The notes beneath the pieces were generated by a model. The model worked only from the letters and a program-made list of their open reading frames with translations. It did no database searches and was not told the origin of the DNA. A DNA stretch of 62,309 nt from Nocardia wallacei (lineage in GTDB: Bacteria; Actinomycetota; Actinomycetes; Mycobacteriales; Mycobacteriaceae), in NCBI RefSeq assembly GCF_029868745.1, contig NZ_JARWOP010000218.1, positions 1-62,309 of the forward strand. Direction: 5' to 3'. Each line of letters starts with the position of its first letter. The first letter of the stretch is position 1. Below, piece after piece: positions 1 to 8,597 of this stretch. The position numbers and the translations under genes were made by a program.

Positions 1-1
1 C

Positions 2-727
2 ACCGACGCCGCCACCACCACCCTCACCCGCGAATGCGGCATCGAAACCACCGACACCTACCACACCCTCGCCCTCCACATCCCCCCACACCCCGACGAA
101 CACAACCCCACCCTCAACCCCCACATCATCGCCCGCCGCAACCTCCGCCGACTCCAAGCCCAACTCGCCACCACCACCCACACCACACCCCTCCACCTCC
201 TCTCCACCGACGGCGGCACCCTCCTCCTCCCCCACACCGAAGAACTCGACACCCTCGACGAACTCATCGCCGCACTCTCGCTCGCCGCGCGCGTACCGGT
301 CACCGCGACCGTCGTCACCACCGAGACCGACGCCATTCCGCGCGCGGCCGACCAGGCGCACCAACTGCTCGACATGGTCACCCGCCTCGACCTGGAGCCG
401 GGCCTGTACCGCTTCGACGATCTCGCCCTCGAGTACCAGCTGACCAGGCCGGGGCCGGGCCTGGACTTTCTGCGTGCGCTGCTCGCGCCGCTCGACCAGC
501 ATCCCGAACTTCTCGAAACGCTGCGCACCCACATCGCGCACAATCTGAACCGGCAGAAGACCGCCCGACTTCTCCACGTGCACACCAACACCGTCGACTA
601 CCGCCTCAAACGCATCGGCAGCCTGACCGGTTTCGATCCCACCCACGCCGCGGGCCTGTGGTATCTGCGCTCCGCGCTCGTCGCCCGCAGCTACGCCGGC
701 GATCGGAACGAGTCCCGCGCACGTTGA
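2..727 (+). CDS. PucR/CdaR-family transcriptional regulator, C-terminal part (5' end outside window)
   Basis: The reading frame is open from base 2 to TGA at 725-727, giving about 241 residues; the start lies outside the window. It aligns along its whole length with the C-terminal half of the regulator at 30850-32073. The shared blocks are HPDE.NP, ARR.LRR.QA, LLS.DGGT, LEYQLTRPGPG and the C-terminal helix-turn-helix LHVHTNTVDYRLKR. This is the PucR C-terminal DNA-binding arrangement. The inducer and targets cannot be told. The first 250 bases use almost only C at wobble positions and contain very few G; the rest has ordinary codon use. A TetR gene follows 32 bases downstream. Confidence 0.85.
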   Translation, partial: TDAATTTLTRECGIETTDTYHTLALHIPPHPDEHNPTLNPHIIARRNLRRLQAQLATTTHTTPLHLLSTDGGTLLLPHTEELDTLDELIAALSLAARVPVTATVVTTETDAIPRAADQAHQLLDMVTRLDLEPGLYRFDDLALEYQLTRPGPGLDFLRALLAPLDQHPELLETLRTHIAHNLNRQKTARLLHVHTNTVDYRLKRIGSLTGFDPTHAAGLWYLRSALVARSYAGDRNESRAR

Positions 728-759
728 TGTCAGTTCCTGTCGGCAAATAGGATCGTGGG

Positions 760-1323
760 ATGAGTCGATGGGAACCCAACGCGGGCGGCCGCCTGGTCCA
801 GGCGGCGCTGGAGCTGTACGCCGAGCGCGGGTTCGACCAGACCACCGTCGCCGAGATCGCCCAGCGCGCCGGACTGACCGAGCGAACCTTCTTCCGCTAC
901 TTCGCCGACAAACGCGAGGTCCTGTTCTCGGGCCAGGACGCGCTGCGCGACCTCATGGTCGGCGCACTGGATGCCGCGCCCGAGTCGGCGGCACCGCTGA
1001 CCGCGATCGGCATCGCCCTGCATGCCACCGCCGACCTCTTCCAGCAGAACCCCGATTTCAACCGCCGCCGCCACGCCGCCATCGCCGCGAATACCGAACT
1101 GCAGGAGCGCGAGCTGATGAAACTGGCCGCCCTGGCCTCGGCCCTGGCCGCCGCCCTGCGCCGCCGCGGCGTCCCGGACCCCGCCGCGAGCCTCGCCGCC
1201 GAGGCAGGCATCGCCGTCTTCAAAATCTCCTACGAGCGCTGGATCGAACACCCCGCCAACCGCGATCTGGCGGATTTCATGCAGGAGTCGCTGCACGCAC
1301 TCACGACCGTAACCTCCGCCTGA
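760..1323 (+). CDS. TetR/AcrR-family transcriptional regulator
   Basis: This 187-residue protein has the TetR N-terminal DNA-binding domain at about residues 8-55. The motif GFDQTTVAEIAQRAG is followed by the recognition helix and the hallmark TFFRYFADKREVLF. The C-terminal ligand-binding part is helical and Ala-rich, and no specific effector can be read from it. The ATG at 760 has only a weak purine-rich upstream stretch. The 3' end overlaps the convergent histidine phosphatase gene by 23 bases, which suggests the two are antagonistically oriented neighbours, not partners. The local target may be itself or the upstream PucR gene; this is inference. Confidence 0.88.
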   Translation: MSRWEPNAGGRLVQAALELYAERGFDQTTVAEIAQRAGLTERTFFRYFADKREVLFSGQDALRDLMVGALDAAPESAAPLTAIGIALHATADLFQQNPDFNRRRHAAIAANTELQERELMKLAALASALAAALRRRGVPDPAASLAAEAGIAVFKISYERWIEHPANRDLADFMQESLHALTTVTSA

Positions 1324-1945
1324 CCAAGTGCGAGGTATCGGCAAGAGCCACGACACTCCGGTTGCGCCAGTAGTCGTCCTGCCGCAAATGCGTGATGGCG
1401 CCCGGCCGCGTCGCGAACGACACGAATCCCGTTGCCTCCACCGGAATCCGCAGCCATGCCGTGACGACGAAAGTCTGCGCATACCCGTGCGTGACAACAA
1501 CATGGTCGTGGGCGGCATCGGCCATCAACTCCGTCACACACGCACCGACCCGGCTCGCCACTTCCCGCCGTGTCTCGGCCCCGGCGATCGGTCCACGATG
1601 ATCGAGCCGATCATGATCGGGAGCGGGCACCTGCCGCTCCGCCAGCCACGCGTTCGGCCGCCCCTCGGCCTCCCCGAAGCTGATCTCCCGCAACCGAGAA
1701 TCCTCGGTTACAGGGACTCCCAACGCTTCCCCCACGATCCCCGCCGTCTCGGCACAGCGAGCCAGGTCCGATGTCGTAATCCGTACGGGCCGTGACATTT
1801 CCGCACCCCGCCGCGCCAACTCGCGGGCCACGAGCGCGGCATCGTCCCGGCCGTTCGGGGCGAGCCGGGAATCGAACCAGCCTCCGACAAGGTCCTGGGC
1901 AGTGTGCTCGGCATGAGGGTGCGTCACCACATAGATGTCCTGCAT
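1301..1945 (-). CDS. Histidine phosphatase superfamily protein (phosphoglycerate mutase-like)
   Basis: The protein has 214 residues. The N-terminal VVTHPHAEHT takes the place of the usual RHG motif of this superfamily: the phospho-acceptor His is kept but the preceding Arg is Thr and the following Gly is Pro. Other conserved parts are LAPNGRDDAALVARELARRG, the substrate Arg in TTSDLARCAETA, LREISFGEAEG, and the late catalytic VVVTHGYAQT. The fold assignment is firm but the substrate is unknown. The altered first motif could affect activity. The ATG at 1945 follows a GGGGAAAGG ribosome-binding stretch. It is convergent with the TetR gene and overlaps its end. Confidence 0.8.
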   Translation of the reverse strand: MQDIYVVTHPHAEHTAQDLVGGWFDSRLAPNGRDDAALVARELARRGAEMSRPVRITTSDLARCAETAGIVGEALGVPVTEDSRLREISFGEAEGRPNAWLAERQVPAPDHDRLDHRGPIAGAETRREVASRVGACVTELMADAAHDHVVVTHGYAQTFVVTAWLRIPVEATGFVSFATRPGAITHLRQDDYWRNRSVVALADTSHLVRRRLRS

Positions 1946-2063
1946 GCCTTTCCCCTTGCTCGCATCGGATCGGTCCGGCCTGCGCGGTCACGAACTGCTG
2001 CGAGACGGCCATTTTCGCCATTTGGTGGCCGATTGTGTCCGTGCGGGCCGGCCGGCCACCAAC

Positions 2064-2756
2064 TTAGCTGCCTGCACTGGTGGCTGTGGTGGTGGCGACT
2101 ACGACGGCGACCGTGACGGCTTGGACTTCCTGGACGGCCTTGCGGACTGCGGGGCCGCCCCATTCGCTCTCGCTGATTTCTTTGCCGCGGCGTTTGAGGG
2201 CGCGTTTGTCGGCGTCGGGGAAGAGTTTGGGGAGGAGGTCTACGGCGTGCAGGATCGAGAGGAGGGCGGCGGTGCGGTCGTCGGGGGTGGTCGCGTCGAC
2301 GACGGCGGCGCGTACGCGGCGCTCGATGGCGGATTTGTCGCCGGTGGGGTTCGGTTTCCACGTGGTGGTCGGGAAGAGGCCGAGGATTTTGGTGGTGGCG
2401 GCGGTGCATTGGCCTGCGTCGGCGAGGTCGTGGAGCAGGGCCTCGCGCAGGTTCTGGGAGGGGCTGCGCCAGGCGCCGAAGCCGGCGACCTTGCCGACGG
2501 CGTCCTTGGGTTTGCGGCCGTGGGCGACGGTGACGAGTTCTGCCAGGCGCGGGTCGTCCGGTTGGGTGCCGGTGGCTACGAGGCGGCCCTTCTTGTGACC
2601 GGGTTCGTCGGCCTCGGTCAGGCGCAGGGCGCCCGCGAGGGTGAGTTCCACGATCGCGGCGCCGGCCAGCGCGGCGTTCAACTGGGTGCCGCCGATCCGC
2701 GGCTTGCCGGTGTCGTTGCGGTAGGCGAGCAACAGGAATTCCTCTGCGACCGTCAC
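2064..2756 (-). CDS. GPP34 (GOLPH3-like) family phosphoprotein
   Basis: With a GTG start at 2756 the protein has about 230 residues and begins VTVAEEFLLLAY. It shows the GPP34 pattern: an N-terminal LLLAYRNDTGKPRIGG segment, then LAGAAIVELTLAGAL, and a helical C-terminal domain with LPKLFPDADKRALKRR and a hydrophobic VAVVVATTTATSAG tail. Bacterial GPP34 proteins are common in actinobacteria and have no established role; the eukaryotic homologue binds phosphoinositides. A longer frame to 2906 exists but overlaps the RpiB-like gene, whose stop is at 2774, so the GTG just after it (18 bases away) is preferred. It may be the last gene of the polyol operon by position only. Confidence 0.8.
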   Translation of the reverse strand: MTVAEEFLLLAYRNDTGKPRIGGTQLNAALAGAAIVELTLAGALRLTEADEPGHKKGRLVATGTQPDDPRLAELVTVAHGRKPKDAVGKVAGFGAWRSPSQNLREALLHDLADAGQCTAATTKILGLFPTTTWKPNPTGDKSAIERRVRAAVVDATTPDDRTAALLSILHAVDLLPKLFPDADKRALKRRGKEISESEWGGPAVRKAVQEVQAVTVAVVVATTTATSAGS

Positions 2757-2773
2757 CCCGCCGACCTTACGCG

Positions 2774-3235
2774 TCAGGCGCTCTCGTACCGCCCGATCGC
2801 CGCCACCTTCGCCGCCGACGCCGACTCGGGATCGAAGTGGTAGCCGAGCCATTCCTTGGCCAGCCGCCGGGCCAGTTCGAGGCCGACCACGCGCTGCCCG
2901 AAGCACAGCACCTGGGCGTCGTTGCTGAGCACCGACCGCTCCACGGAGAAGCTGTCATGGGCGGTGACGGCGCGGATCCCCGGCACCTTGTTGGCGCTGA
3001 TCGCGACGCCGAGCCCGGTGCCGCAGACGAGCAGCGCCCGGTCCGCCCTGCCGTCGGTGATCAGGCGGGCTGCCGCCACCGCGATGTGCGGGTAGGCGGT
3101 GTGCTCCTCGGCCCCGACACCTACGTCGAGCACCTCGGCCACGCGCTCGTCGGCCTCCAGGTCCGCCTTGATGGCGTTCTTGTAGTCGAGGCCCGCGTCG
3201 TCGCAGCCGACCACGATGCGTAGCTGCCCGGTCAT
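2774..3235 (-). CDS. RpiB/LacAB-type sugar-phosphate isomerase (candidate D-erythrulose-4-phosphate isomerase)
   Basis: This 153-residue protein begins [21 protein letters not shown] and has the RpiB features. The isomerase Cys lies in [22 protein letters not shown], followed by the [21 protein letters not shown] block. RpiB-family enzymes interconvert ketose and aldose phosphates. In the Mycobacterium smegmatis tetritol pathway such an enzyme (DerI) converts D-erythrulose 4-phosphate to D-erythrose 4-phosphate. That role fits here because the ATG at 3235 overlaps the stop of the DhaK-type kinase gene (ATGA), so isomerase and kinase are translationally coupled. The family is clear; the exact substrate is inferred from context. 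Ribose-5-phosphate isomerase is the alternative. Confidence 0.85.
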   Translation of the reverse strand: MTGQLRIVVGCDDAGLDYKNAIKADLEADERVAEVLDVGVGAEEHTAYPHIAVAAARLITDGRADRALLVCGTGLGVAISANKVPGIRAVTAHDSFSVERSVLSNDAQVLCFGQRVVGLELARRLAKEWLGYHFDPESASAAKVAAIGRYESA

Positions 3236-5409
3236 CGGCGAACTCCTTCCGCAACAACGGTTTCCAATTCGCTGACCACCGTGCGCACGCACAGGGCGAG
3301 GGAGATCGCGCCCGCGTCGGGACTGCCCACGCTCCGTTCGGCCAGCGGCCGGGCCCGGCCGATCCGCGGACGCAAGGTCGCCGTCTCCTGAGCGGCGGCC
3401 TCGGCGATGTCTACTGCGGCACGCCAGCTTTCGCCGCGTTCGGCGGCCACGAGGAATGGCAGCAGCGCGTCCAGCATGGTCTTGTCGCCCGGTTGCGCGC
3501 GACCGAGCCGGGTGAGTGCGTCATAGGCATCCCGCACTCCCGCAGCGATTTCCGCGTTTCCCGGGATCCCGACGTCACCGAGCCGACCGCCGAGCGCGGT
3601 CAGCGCCGCACCCCACAACACTCCGGACGTGCCGCCCGCCTGCGCGGCCCACGCCGCACCGGCGGCTTTCAAGACACTGCCCGGCCCGGCACCCTGAGCC
3701 ACCGCGGCGTCGGCAGCCGCACGAGCCGCCGCGGTACCCCGGACCATGCCGCGCCCGTGATCCCCATCCCCGGCAACGGCATCGATACGGCCCAATTCCT
3801 CTTCCACCACAACCATTTCCGCCGCCACAGCCCGCAATGCCCGCGCGACCCACACACCGCATTCCCGCCCCGCGGCATCGGCGGCCACCGCCGCTCGGCC
3901 GGAGCCACCGGCCCCGGACGTGGTCGGCTGCGCTGTGCCGTCGGCGGAACGGCCCGCTGCCTGCCCGGCACCGCGACCTACCTCATCTTCGGCTGCGGGC
4001 CTGGCCTTTCCATGTGGCTCTCCCGAACCCGCTCGGTGGCGTGGCCGCTCAGCGCGATTGCGGTCGTCCGCCTCCACCCTTGCCGAACGGCCGGTCGGCG
4101 ATGCTCCGGCCACAAGACCTGGTGCGCTGCTCGCCATCTCGGCAGCACGGCTCGGCGACAGCCCAGCCCTCTCCCCGATTCCATGCCCGGACGATCCATG
4201 CGCCGAACCTCCCGAGTACGCATGGCCGAGGGCGGAATCCGGCGATGGGGCGGCGGGACGCTCAGAGAAAGTGGTCTCGGCGGCAGTCCGGTGCGGACCT
4301 CGTACCGCACCATCCGAGGCGACGCGACCGGACGCGCGTGCGACCTCACCGAACGAGTGTGTGCCGATGTCCGCCGCGTCGCCTGCGCCCGAGAATGTCT
4401 TGCCCACACCGGAAATGGTGCCGCGCCGGTATGCCGGGGTGTCGGCCGGTGCGGTCCACAATCGTTCCAGTTCGTCGTCGAGCCACATCACCGTGAGGGA
4501 GCAGCCCGCCATGTCGAGGCTGGTGACGAGTTCTCCGACCTCGGGGTGTACGACGGTGTAGCCCGCGGCGCGCAGCAACGGGGCGACGGTGCCCCAGAGG
4601 ACGAACAGTTCCTCGTACTTGGTGCGGCCGAGACCGTTGAGGATCACCGCGATTCGCGTACCGCCGCCGGAGGGACGGTCCTCCAGCACACCCTCGACGA
4701 GCAAGCGGGCGAGGTCGGCGGCGGCGGGCAGGTCGTGGGTCGCGACGCCCGGCTCACCGTGGATGCCGAGCCCCAGGCCCATGGTCCCCTTCTCGACGGT
4801 GAACAGCGGACCCGCCGCGCCGGGCAGCGTGCAGCCGTCGAACGCGACGCCGAGCGTCCGGGTGTTGCGGTTGGCCAGCGCCGCGACCCGAGTCACGCCG
4901 TCGAGGTCGTAACCGTCCTCGGCCGCCGCGCTCGCACACTTGAAAACCGTGAAATCCCCGGCGATTCCGCGCCGCCGGTCCTCTTCACCGGCGGGCGCGC
5001 TGGCGATGTCGTCGGTGACCGCGAAATAGCGCGCGGCGATCCCGTCGGCGTTCAACTGTTCCACGGCCAGGCCGAAATTCATCACGTCACCCGCGTAATT
5101 GCCGGTGGTGAGCAGCACCCCGGCACCGCTGTCGGCGGCCCGCGCGACGGAGATCGCGTCGGCGGCCGACGGCGAGGTGAAGATGTTGCCGACCACCGCG
5201 CCGTCGGCGAAGCCGGGACCCACCACCCCGCAGAATGCCGGGTAGTGGCCCGATCCCCCGCCGACCACCACGGCCACCTTGCCGGGCCGGGTAGGAGCGA
5301 TCCGCACCACGCCGCCGGGCACACCGACCACGTATTCCGCATTGGCGTCGAGGAATCCGGTCAGCATGTCCTCGGTGAACGACGCCGGGTCGTTGTAGAG
5401 CCACGTCAT
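3232..5409 (-). CDS. Fused DhaK-DhaL dihydroxyacetone/tetrulose kinase with long linker
   Basis: The protein has 725 residues from the ATG at 5409, which is preceded by GAGGG. Residues 1-330 form the DhaK domain, with substrate-binding [10 protein letters not shown] and the covalent-substrate His217 in [10 protein letters not shown]. Residues about 514-725 form the DhaL ATP-binding domain, with GDGDHGRGM at 547. Between them lies a Gly/Ala/Ser/Arg-rich stretch of about 183 residues with no recognisable fold, far longer than in usual fused kinases of about 570-600 residues. Fused kinases of this family phosphorylate dihydroxyacetone or erythrulose. The neighbours eltD, ABC importer and RpiB-like isomerase favour an erythrulose kinase. 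It starts 10 bases after the upstream ATPase gene. Confidence 0.87.
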   Translation of the reverse strand: MTWLYNDPASFTEDMLTGFLDANAEYVVGVPGGVVRIAPTRPGKVAVVVGGGSGHYPAFCGVVGPGFADGAVVGNIFTSPSAADAISVARAADSGAGVLLTTGNYAGDVMNFGLAVEQLNADGIAARYFAVTDDIASAPAGEEDRRRGIAGDFTVFKCASAAAEDGYDLDGVTRVAALANRNTRTLGVAFDGCTLPGAAGPLFTVEKGTMGLGLGIHGEPGVATHDLPAAADLARLLVEGVLEDRPSGGGTRIAVILNGLGRTKYEELFVLWGTVAPLLRAAGYTVVHPEVGELVTSLDMAGCSLTVMWLDDELERLWTAPADTPAYRRGTISGVGKTFSGAGDAADIGTHSFGEVARASGRVASDGAVRGPHRTAAETTFSERPAAPSPDSALGHAYSGGSAHGSSGHGIGERAGLSPSRAAEMASSAPGLVAGASPTGRSARVEADDRNRAERPRHRAGSGEPHGKARPAAEDEVGRGAGQAAGRSADGTAQPTTSGAGGSGRAAVAADAAGRECGVWVARALRAVAAEMVVVEEELGRIDAVAGDGDHGRGMVRGTAAARAAADAAVAQGAGPGSVLKAAGAAWAAQAGGTSGVLWGAALTALGGRLGDVGIPGNAEIAAGVRDAYDALTRLGRAQPGDKTMLDALLPFLVAAERGESWRAAVDIAEAAAQETATLRPRIGRARPLAERSVGSPDAGAISLALCVRTVVSELETVVAEGVRR

Positions 5410-5419
5410 GAGAAACCCT

Positions 5420-6556
5420 CTATCGCAAACGTTTTCCGGAATCCGGGTCGAACAGGTAGACACGCTCGGGCGGCGCCGACAGCGCGACGGATTGCCCCGC
5501 GTCGAACCGCTCGTCCGCCGGGGTCTCCACCAGCACCGGCGCGTCCACGCCGGGCACGTCCACCGCGGCGCGGCCGAATTCCATCAGATGCTCGAAATAC
5601 CTTACGGTGCAGGGCAATTCACCAGCCGTTCCCGCCGAGAGACGGCAATCCTGCGGACGCACACCCACCTTCACCTGCTGCCCGCTGGAGACCTCCGCCG
5701 CCGCGACAGGCAGTGCGCCGCTACCGATCCGGACCGATGTACTCGATCCCTCCCGCCGCACCACTCCATCGACAATGTTGATCTGCGGCTCCCCGACGAA
5801 CCCGGCGACGAACAGGTTCGCCGGATCATCGAACACCTCGTCCGGCGTGCCGAACTGCTGGATGACCCCGCCGTCCATCACGGCCAGCCGGTCCGCCAGG
5901 CTCAGCGCCTCCACCTGGTCGTGCGTGACGACAATGGTGGTGTACCCGAATTCCCGTTGCAGCACCTTCAATTCGCGGCGCACCCGCTGCCGGGCCGAGG
6001 CGTCCAGATGCGAGAGCGGTTCGTCCAGCAACAGCACCGGCGGGTTGCGCACCAGCGCGCGGGCGAGCGCCACGCGCTGCTTCTGACCACTGGACAGCCC
6101 GGCGGGCCGCAAGTCCAGCAGGTCCGCCAGCTCCAGCCGCCGCGCGATCTCGCCGACCAGCCGGTCCGCCCCGGCCACCTTGCGCGCCTTCAACCCGTAG
6201 GCCAGATTCTCCCGCACCGACAGCGGCGGATACAGGGCGTAGCTTTCGAAACCCACACCGACACCGCGCTTTCCGGGCGGCAGTCCGGTGATGTCGCGCT
6301 CCCCGATACGGATGGCGCCGCTGGTCACGGTCTCCAGTCCGGCGATCATCCGCAGCGTCGTCGTCTTGCCGCAGCCCGAAGGGCCCAGCAGCGCAACCAG
6401 TTCCCCGGGTTCGATATCGAGTTCGATGCCCTTGACCGCCTCGAAACTCTCCCGGCCGCGCGCGGAGTAGGTCTTCGTGAGCCGTTCCAGCGTAAGTCGC
6501 TGGGCAACGCTCCGCCCCGGCGCACCGGGCGCAGTCGCTGTCGCCTCGGATGTCAT
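5420..6556 (-). CDS. Carbohydrate ABC transporter ATP-binding protein (MalK/UgpC-like), first of a pair
   Basis: The protein has 378 residues. Walker A is GPSGCGKTT, the signature is LSSGQKQRVALARAL, Walker B runs into DEPLSHLD, and the switch His is in VVTHDQVEAL. A C-terminal MalK-like regulatory domain follows from about residue 240. The Q-loop reads FESYALYP, where most relatives have FQSYALYP, so the Gln is replaced by Glu. It energises the importer encoded by the two permease genes, presumably as a heterodimer with the neighbouring ATPase. The ATG at 6556 overlaps the stop of that gene (ATGA). Confidence 0.92.
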   Translation of the reverse strand: MTSEATATAPGAPGRSVAQRLTLERLTKTYSARGRESFEAVKGIELDIEPGELVALLGPSGCGKTTTLRMIAGLETVTSGAIRIGERDITGLPPGKRGVGVGFESYALYPPLSVRENLAYGLKARKVAGADRLVGEIARRLELADLLDLRPAGLSSGQKQRVALARALVRNPPVLLLDEPLSHLDASARQRVRRELKVLQREFGYTTIVVTHDQVEALSLADRLAVMDGGVIQQFGTPDEVFDDPANLFVAGFVGEPQINIVDGVVRREGSSTSVRIGSGALPVAAAEVSSGQQVKVGVRPQDCRLSAGTAGELPCTVRYFEHLMEFGRAAVDVPGVDAPVLVETPADERFDAGQSVALSAPPERVYLFDPDSGKRLR

Positions 6557-7728
6557 TGTCTCTCCTCCGGTGTCGGGACGGCTGCGCCGGGCCGGTGGCC
6601 GGTGTTGCCCGCTGTGCCCAGCCGCCGACTGTCGGTGCCGGAATCGCCCGCCACGAACACGTGTACGTCGTCGAGCGGCACGGTCAACGTCACCTCCGCG
6701 CCTTCGCGGACGTGCGCGCCACCCGCGGACAGCGCGATGAGCGACACCCCGCCGATATCGACCGACACCTCGACATTGCGGCCCAGCCGCTCCGCCAACG
6801 TGATCCGGCCGAGGACGGACAGCGCGTCACCGCCGCGCCCGGCGACATCGCCCTGGCCACGCGCACCGACGGTGATGTCGCAGGGCCGCAGACCCAGTCG
6901 CGCGCCACCGCCGGAAACCTCGAGTCCCGCGGGCACCGGAATACCGATCCCCGTGCCCGGCACCGTGATCCGGCCGTCCGTCACGTCCGCTCCGACGATG
7001 TTCATCTCGGGCTGCCCCAGCGCCCGCGCCACGAAGGTGTCGACCGGCCGCCGCCAGATCTCCTCCGGCGTGCCGACCTGGATCAGGCGACCGTCGCGCA
7101 GGATGCCGATCCGGTCGCCCAGAGCGAGCGCCTCCTGGTAATCATGGGTGACATAGACCGTCGTCGTATTCGACATGCGCCCCAGCTCCCGCAGCTCCGC
7201 CCGCATGGCGGCGCGCAGCTTGGCGTCCAGGTGCGACAGCGGCTCGTCCAGCAGATAGACGTCCGCCGGGCGCACCAGCACCCGCCCCAACGCCACCCGC
7301 TGCCGCTGCCCGTTGGACAACTCACGCGGAAAACGCTGCTGTAAGTGGTCGATTCCGAGAGTGCGGGTGACCGCGTCGATCCGCTCGCGCTGCTCGGCCT
7401 CGGAGTACTTGCCCGTGCGTCCCGACCGCAGCGGCGACGCCAGATTCTGCGCCACGGTCTTCTGCGGATACAGCGCGTAACTCTCGAACGCCATCGCGAC
7501 ATTGCGGTGGTAGGGCTCCACCGAGGTCATCTCCGTGCCGCCGATGCGCACCGAGCCGCCGTCCACGTCGACCAGTCCCGCGATCGACTTCAGCGTGGTC
7601 GTCTTACCCGCACCGGACGGGCCCAGGATGACGAAGAATTCGCCGTCCGCGATGTCGAGCGACACGTCCTCGATGCCGATGGTCTTGCCGTAGCGCTTGG
7701 TCAGCCCGTCGAGTGCCAGCTGTGTCAT
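6553..7728 (-). CDS. Carbohydrate ABC transporter ATP-binding protein, second of a pair
   Basis: The protein has 391 residues and begins TQLALDGLTKRYGKTIGIED. Walker A is GPSGAGKTT, the signature is LSNGQRQRVALGR, Walker B runs into DEPLSHLDAKLR, and the switch His is in VYVTHDYQEAL. The Q-loop is again FESYALYP, with Glu for Gln. A C-terminal beta-rich MalK-type domain follows from about residue 240, then a divergent proline-rich tail. The ATG at 7728 shares its A with the TGA stop of the upstream permease gene, so it is translationally coupled. An open frame continues far upstream to 9024 but is only a shadow of the permease genes. Confidence 0.92.
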   Translation of the reverse strand: MTQLALDGLTKRYGKTIGIEDVSLDIADGEFFVILGPSGAGKTTTLKSIAGLVDVDGGSVRIGGTEMTSVEPYHRNVAMAFESYALYPQKTVAQNLASPLRSGRTGKYSEAEQRERIDAVTRTLGIDHLQQRFPRELSNGQRQRVALGRVLVRPADVYLLDEPLSHLDAKLRAAMRAELRELGRMSNTTTVYVTHDYQEALALGDRIGILRDGRLIQVGTPEEIWRRPVDTFVARALGQPEMNIVGADVTDGRITVPGTGIGIPVPAGLEVSGGGARLGLRPCDITVGARGQGDVAGRGGDALSVLGRITLAERLGRNVEVSVDIGGVSLIALSAGGAHVREGAEVTLTVPLDDVHVFVAGDSGTDSRRLGTAGNTGHRPGAAVPTPEERQ

Positions 7729-8594
7729 CAGGACTTCACCGCCCCGAACGACAAGCCGCGCACCAGATACCGCTGAATCGTCAGCGCGACGAGCAGCGGC
7801 GGCAGTGCCGCGATCACGGCGGCCGCCGCGGTCAGGTTGTAGTACGCCTGCCCGCCGCCGCCGAGAAACTTGGTGATCGCCACGGTGACCGTGCCCGCAT
7901 TGCTGTCGGCGAGGATCAGCGGGAACACGTAGTTGTTCCAGGCGAAGATGAACGCCAGCAGCGCCGCCGCCGCGATGCCCGGCCGCACCAGCGGCAGCGC
8001 GACCATCACGAACGCCCGCCGCCGCGTGTAGCCGTCGAGCAGCGCGGCCTGTTCCAGATCCTCCGGCAGATCCTGGAAGTAGGACCGCAGGATCCACACC
8101 ACCAGCGGCATGGTCACCAGTTGCAGCACCCAGATCATGCCGACCTTGGTGTCGAACAGGCCGATCTGGTTGTAGATGACGAACAGCGGCACGATCACCA
8201 TCAGCTCCGGCGCGAACCGGAACGACAGCATGGTGAACATCAGGTCGTTGGACCCCTTGTACTGCCACCGGCCCGCCGCGTAGGCGGCCGGAATGCCGAT
8301 CAGCAGCGAAACCAGCACCGCGCCACCACAATTGAGCAGACTGGTGAGCAGTGCCGCCTTGAAATCGACGCTGGTGAGGTCGGTACCGCGCCGACTGAGC
8401 ACCGTCCCGAAGTTCTCCAGCGTCGGGCTGAAGCGGAAGTAGGTCGTGGTCTGTTCGGCGGGAGTCTTCAACGCCAGCAACACCATCCACACGATGGGGA
8501 ACAGCGAGAAGACGAACCAGCCGATCAGCACCACGTCGGCGCCCACCGACGCCGCGGTGAATCGTCGTTGTCCGGGAAGAAGTTCTTTGGCCAT
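7728..8594 (-). CDS. Carbohydrate ABC transporter permease (MalG-like)
   Basis: The protein has 288 residues with six predicted membrane segments. The EAA loop that contacts the ATPase is seen as DLEQAALLDGYTRRRAFVMV about two-thirds along the chain. The N-terminal part, with a first hydrophobic segment VVLIGWFVFSLFPIVWMVLL, is typical of MalG-type subunits. It works with the next permease to form the channel of the polyol importer. Its start is three bases after the stop of the partner permease, and its stop overlaps the ATPase start. Confidence 0.92.
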   Translation of the reverse strand: MAKELLPGQRRFTAASVGADVVLIGWFVFSLFPIVWMVLLALKTPAEQTTTYFRFSPTLENFGTVLSRRGTDLTSVDFKAALLTSLLNCGGAVLVSLLIGIPAAYAAGRWQYKGSNDLMFTMLSFRFAPELMVIVPLFVIYNQIGLFDTKVGMIWVLQLVTMPLVVWILRSYFQDLPEDLEQAALLDGYTRRRAFVMVALPLVRPGIAAAALLAFIFAWNNYVFPLILADSNAGTVTVAITKFLGGGGQAYYNLTAAAAVIAALPPLLVALTIQRYLVRGLSFGAVKS

Positions 8595-8597
8595 GAG

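Noticed and set aside
1858..1890. A tRNA T-arm-like string (GGTTCGATTCCCGGCTCG) on the minus strand
   Set aside because: It lies inside the histidine phosphatase coding frame and encodes part of GGWFDSRLAPNG; no acceptor stem, D-arm or anticodon arm can be built around it.
3493..5781. A plus-strand open frame of 762 codons over the kinase gene
   Set aside because: It is antisense to the DhaK-DhaL gene, which has clear catalytic motifs; the opposite frame is Arg/Pro/His-rich with no homology.
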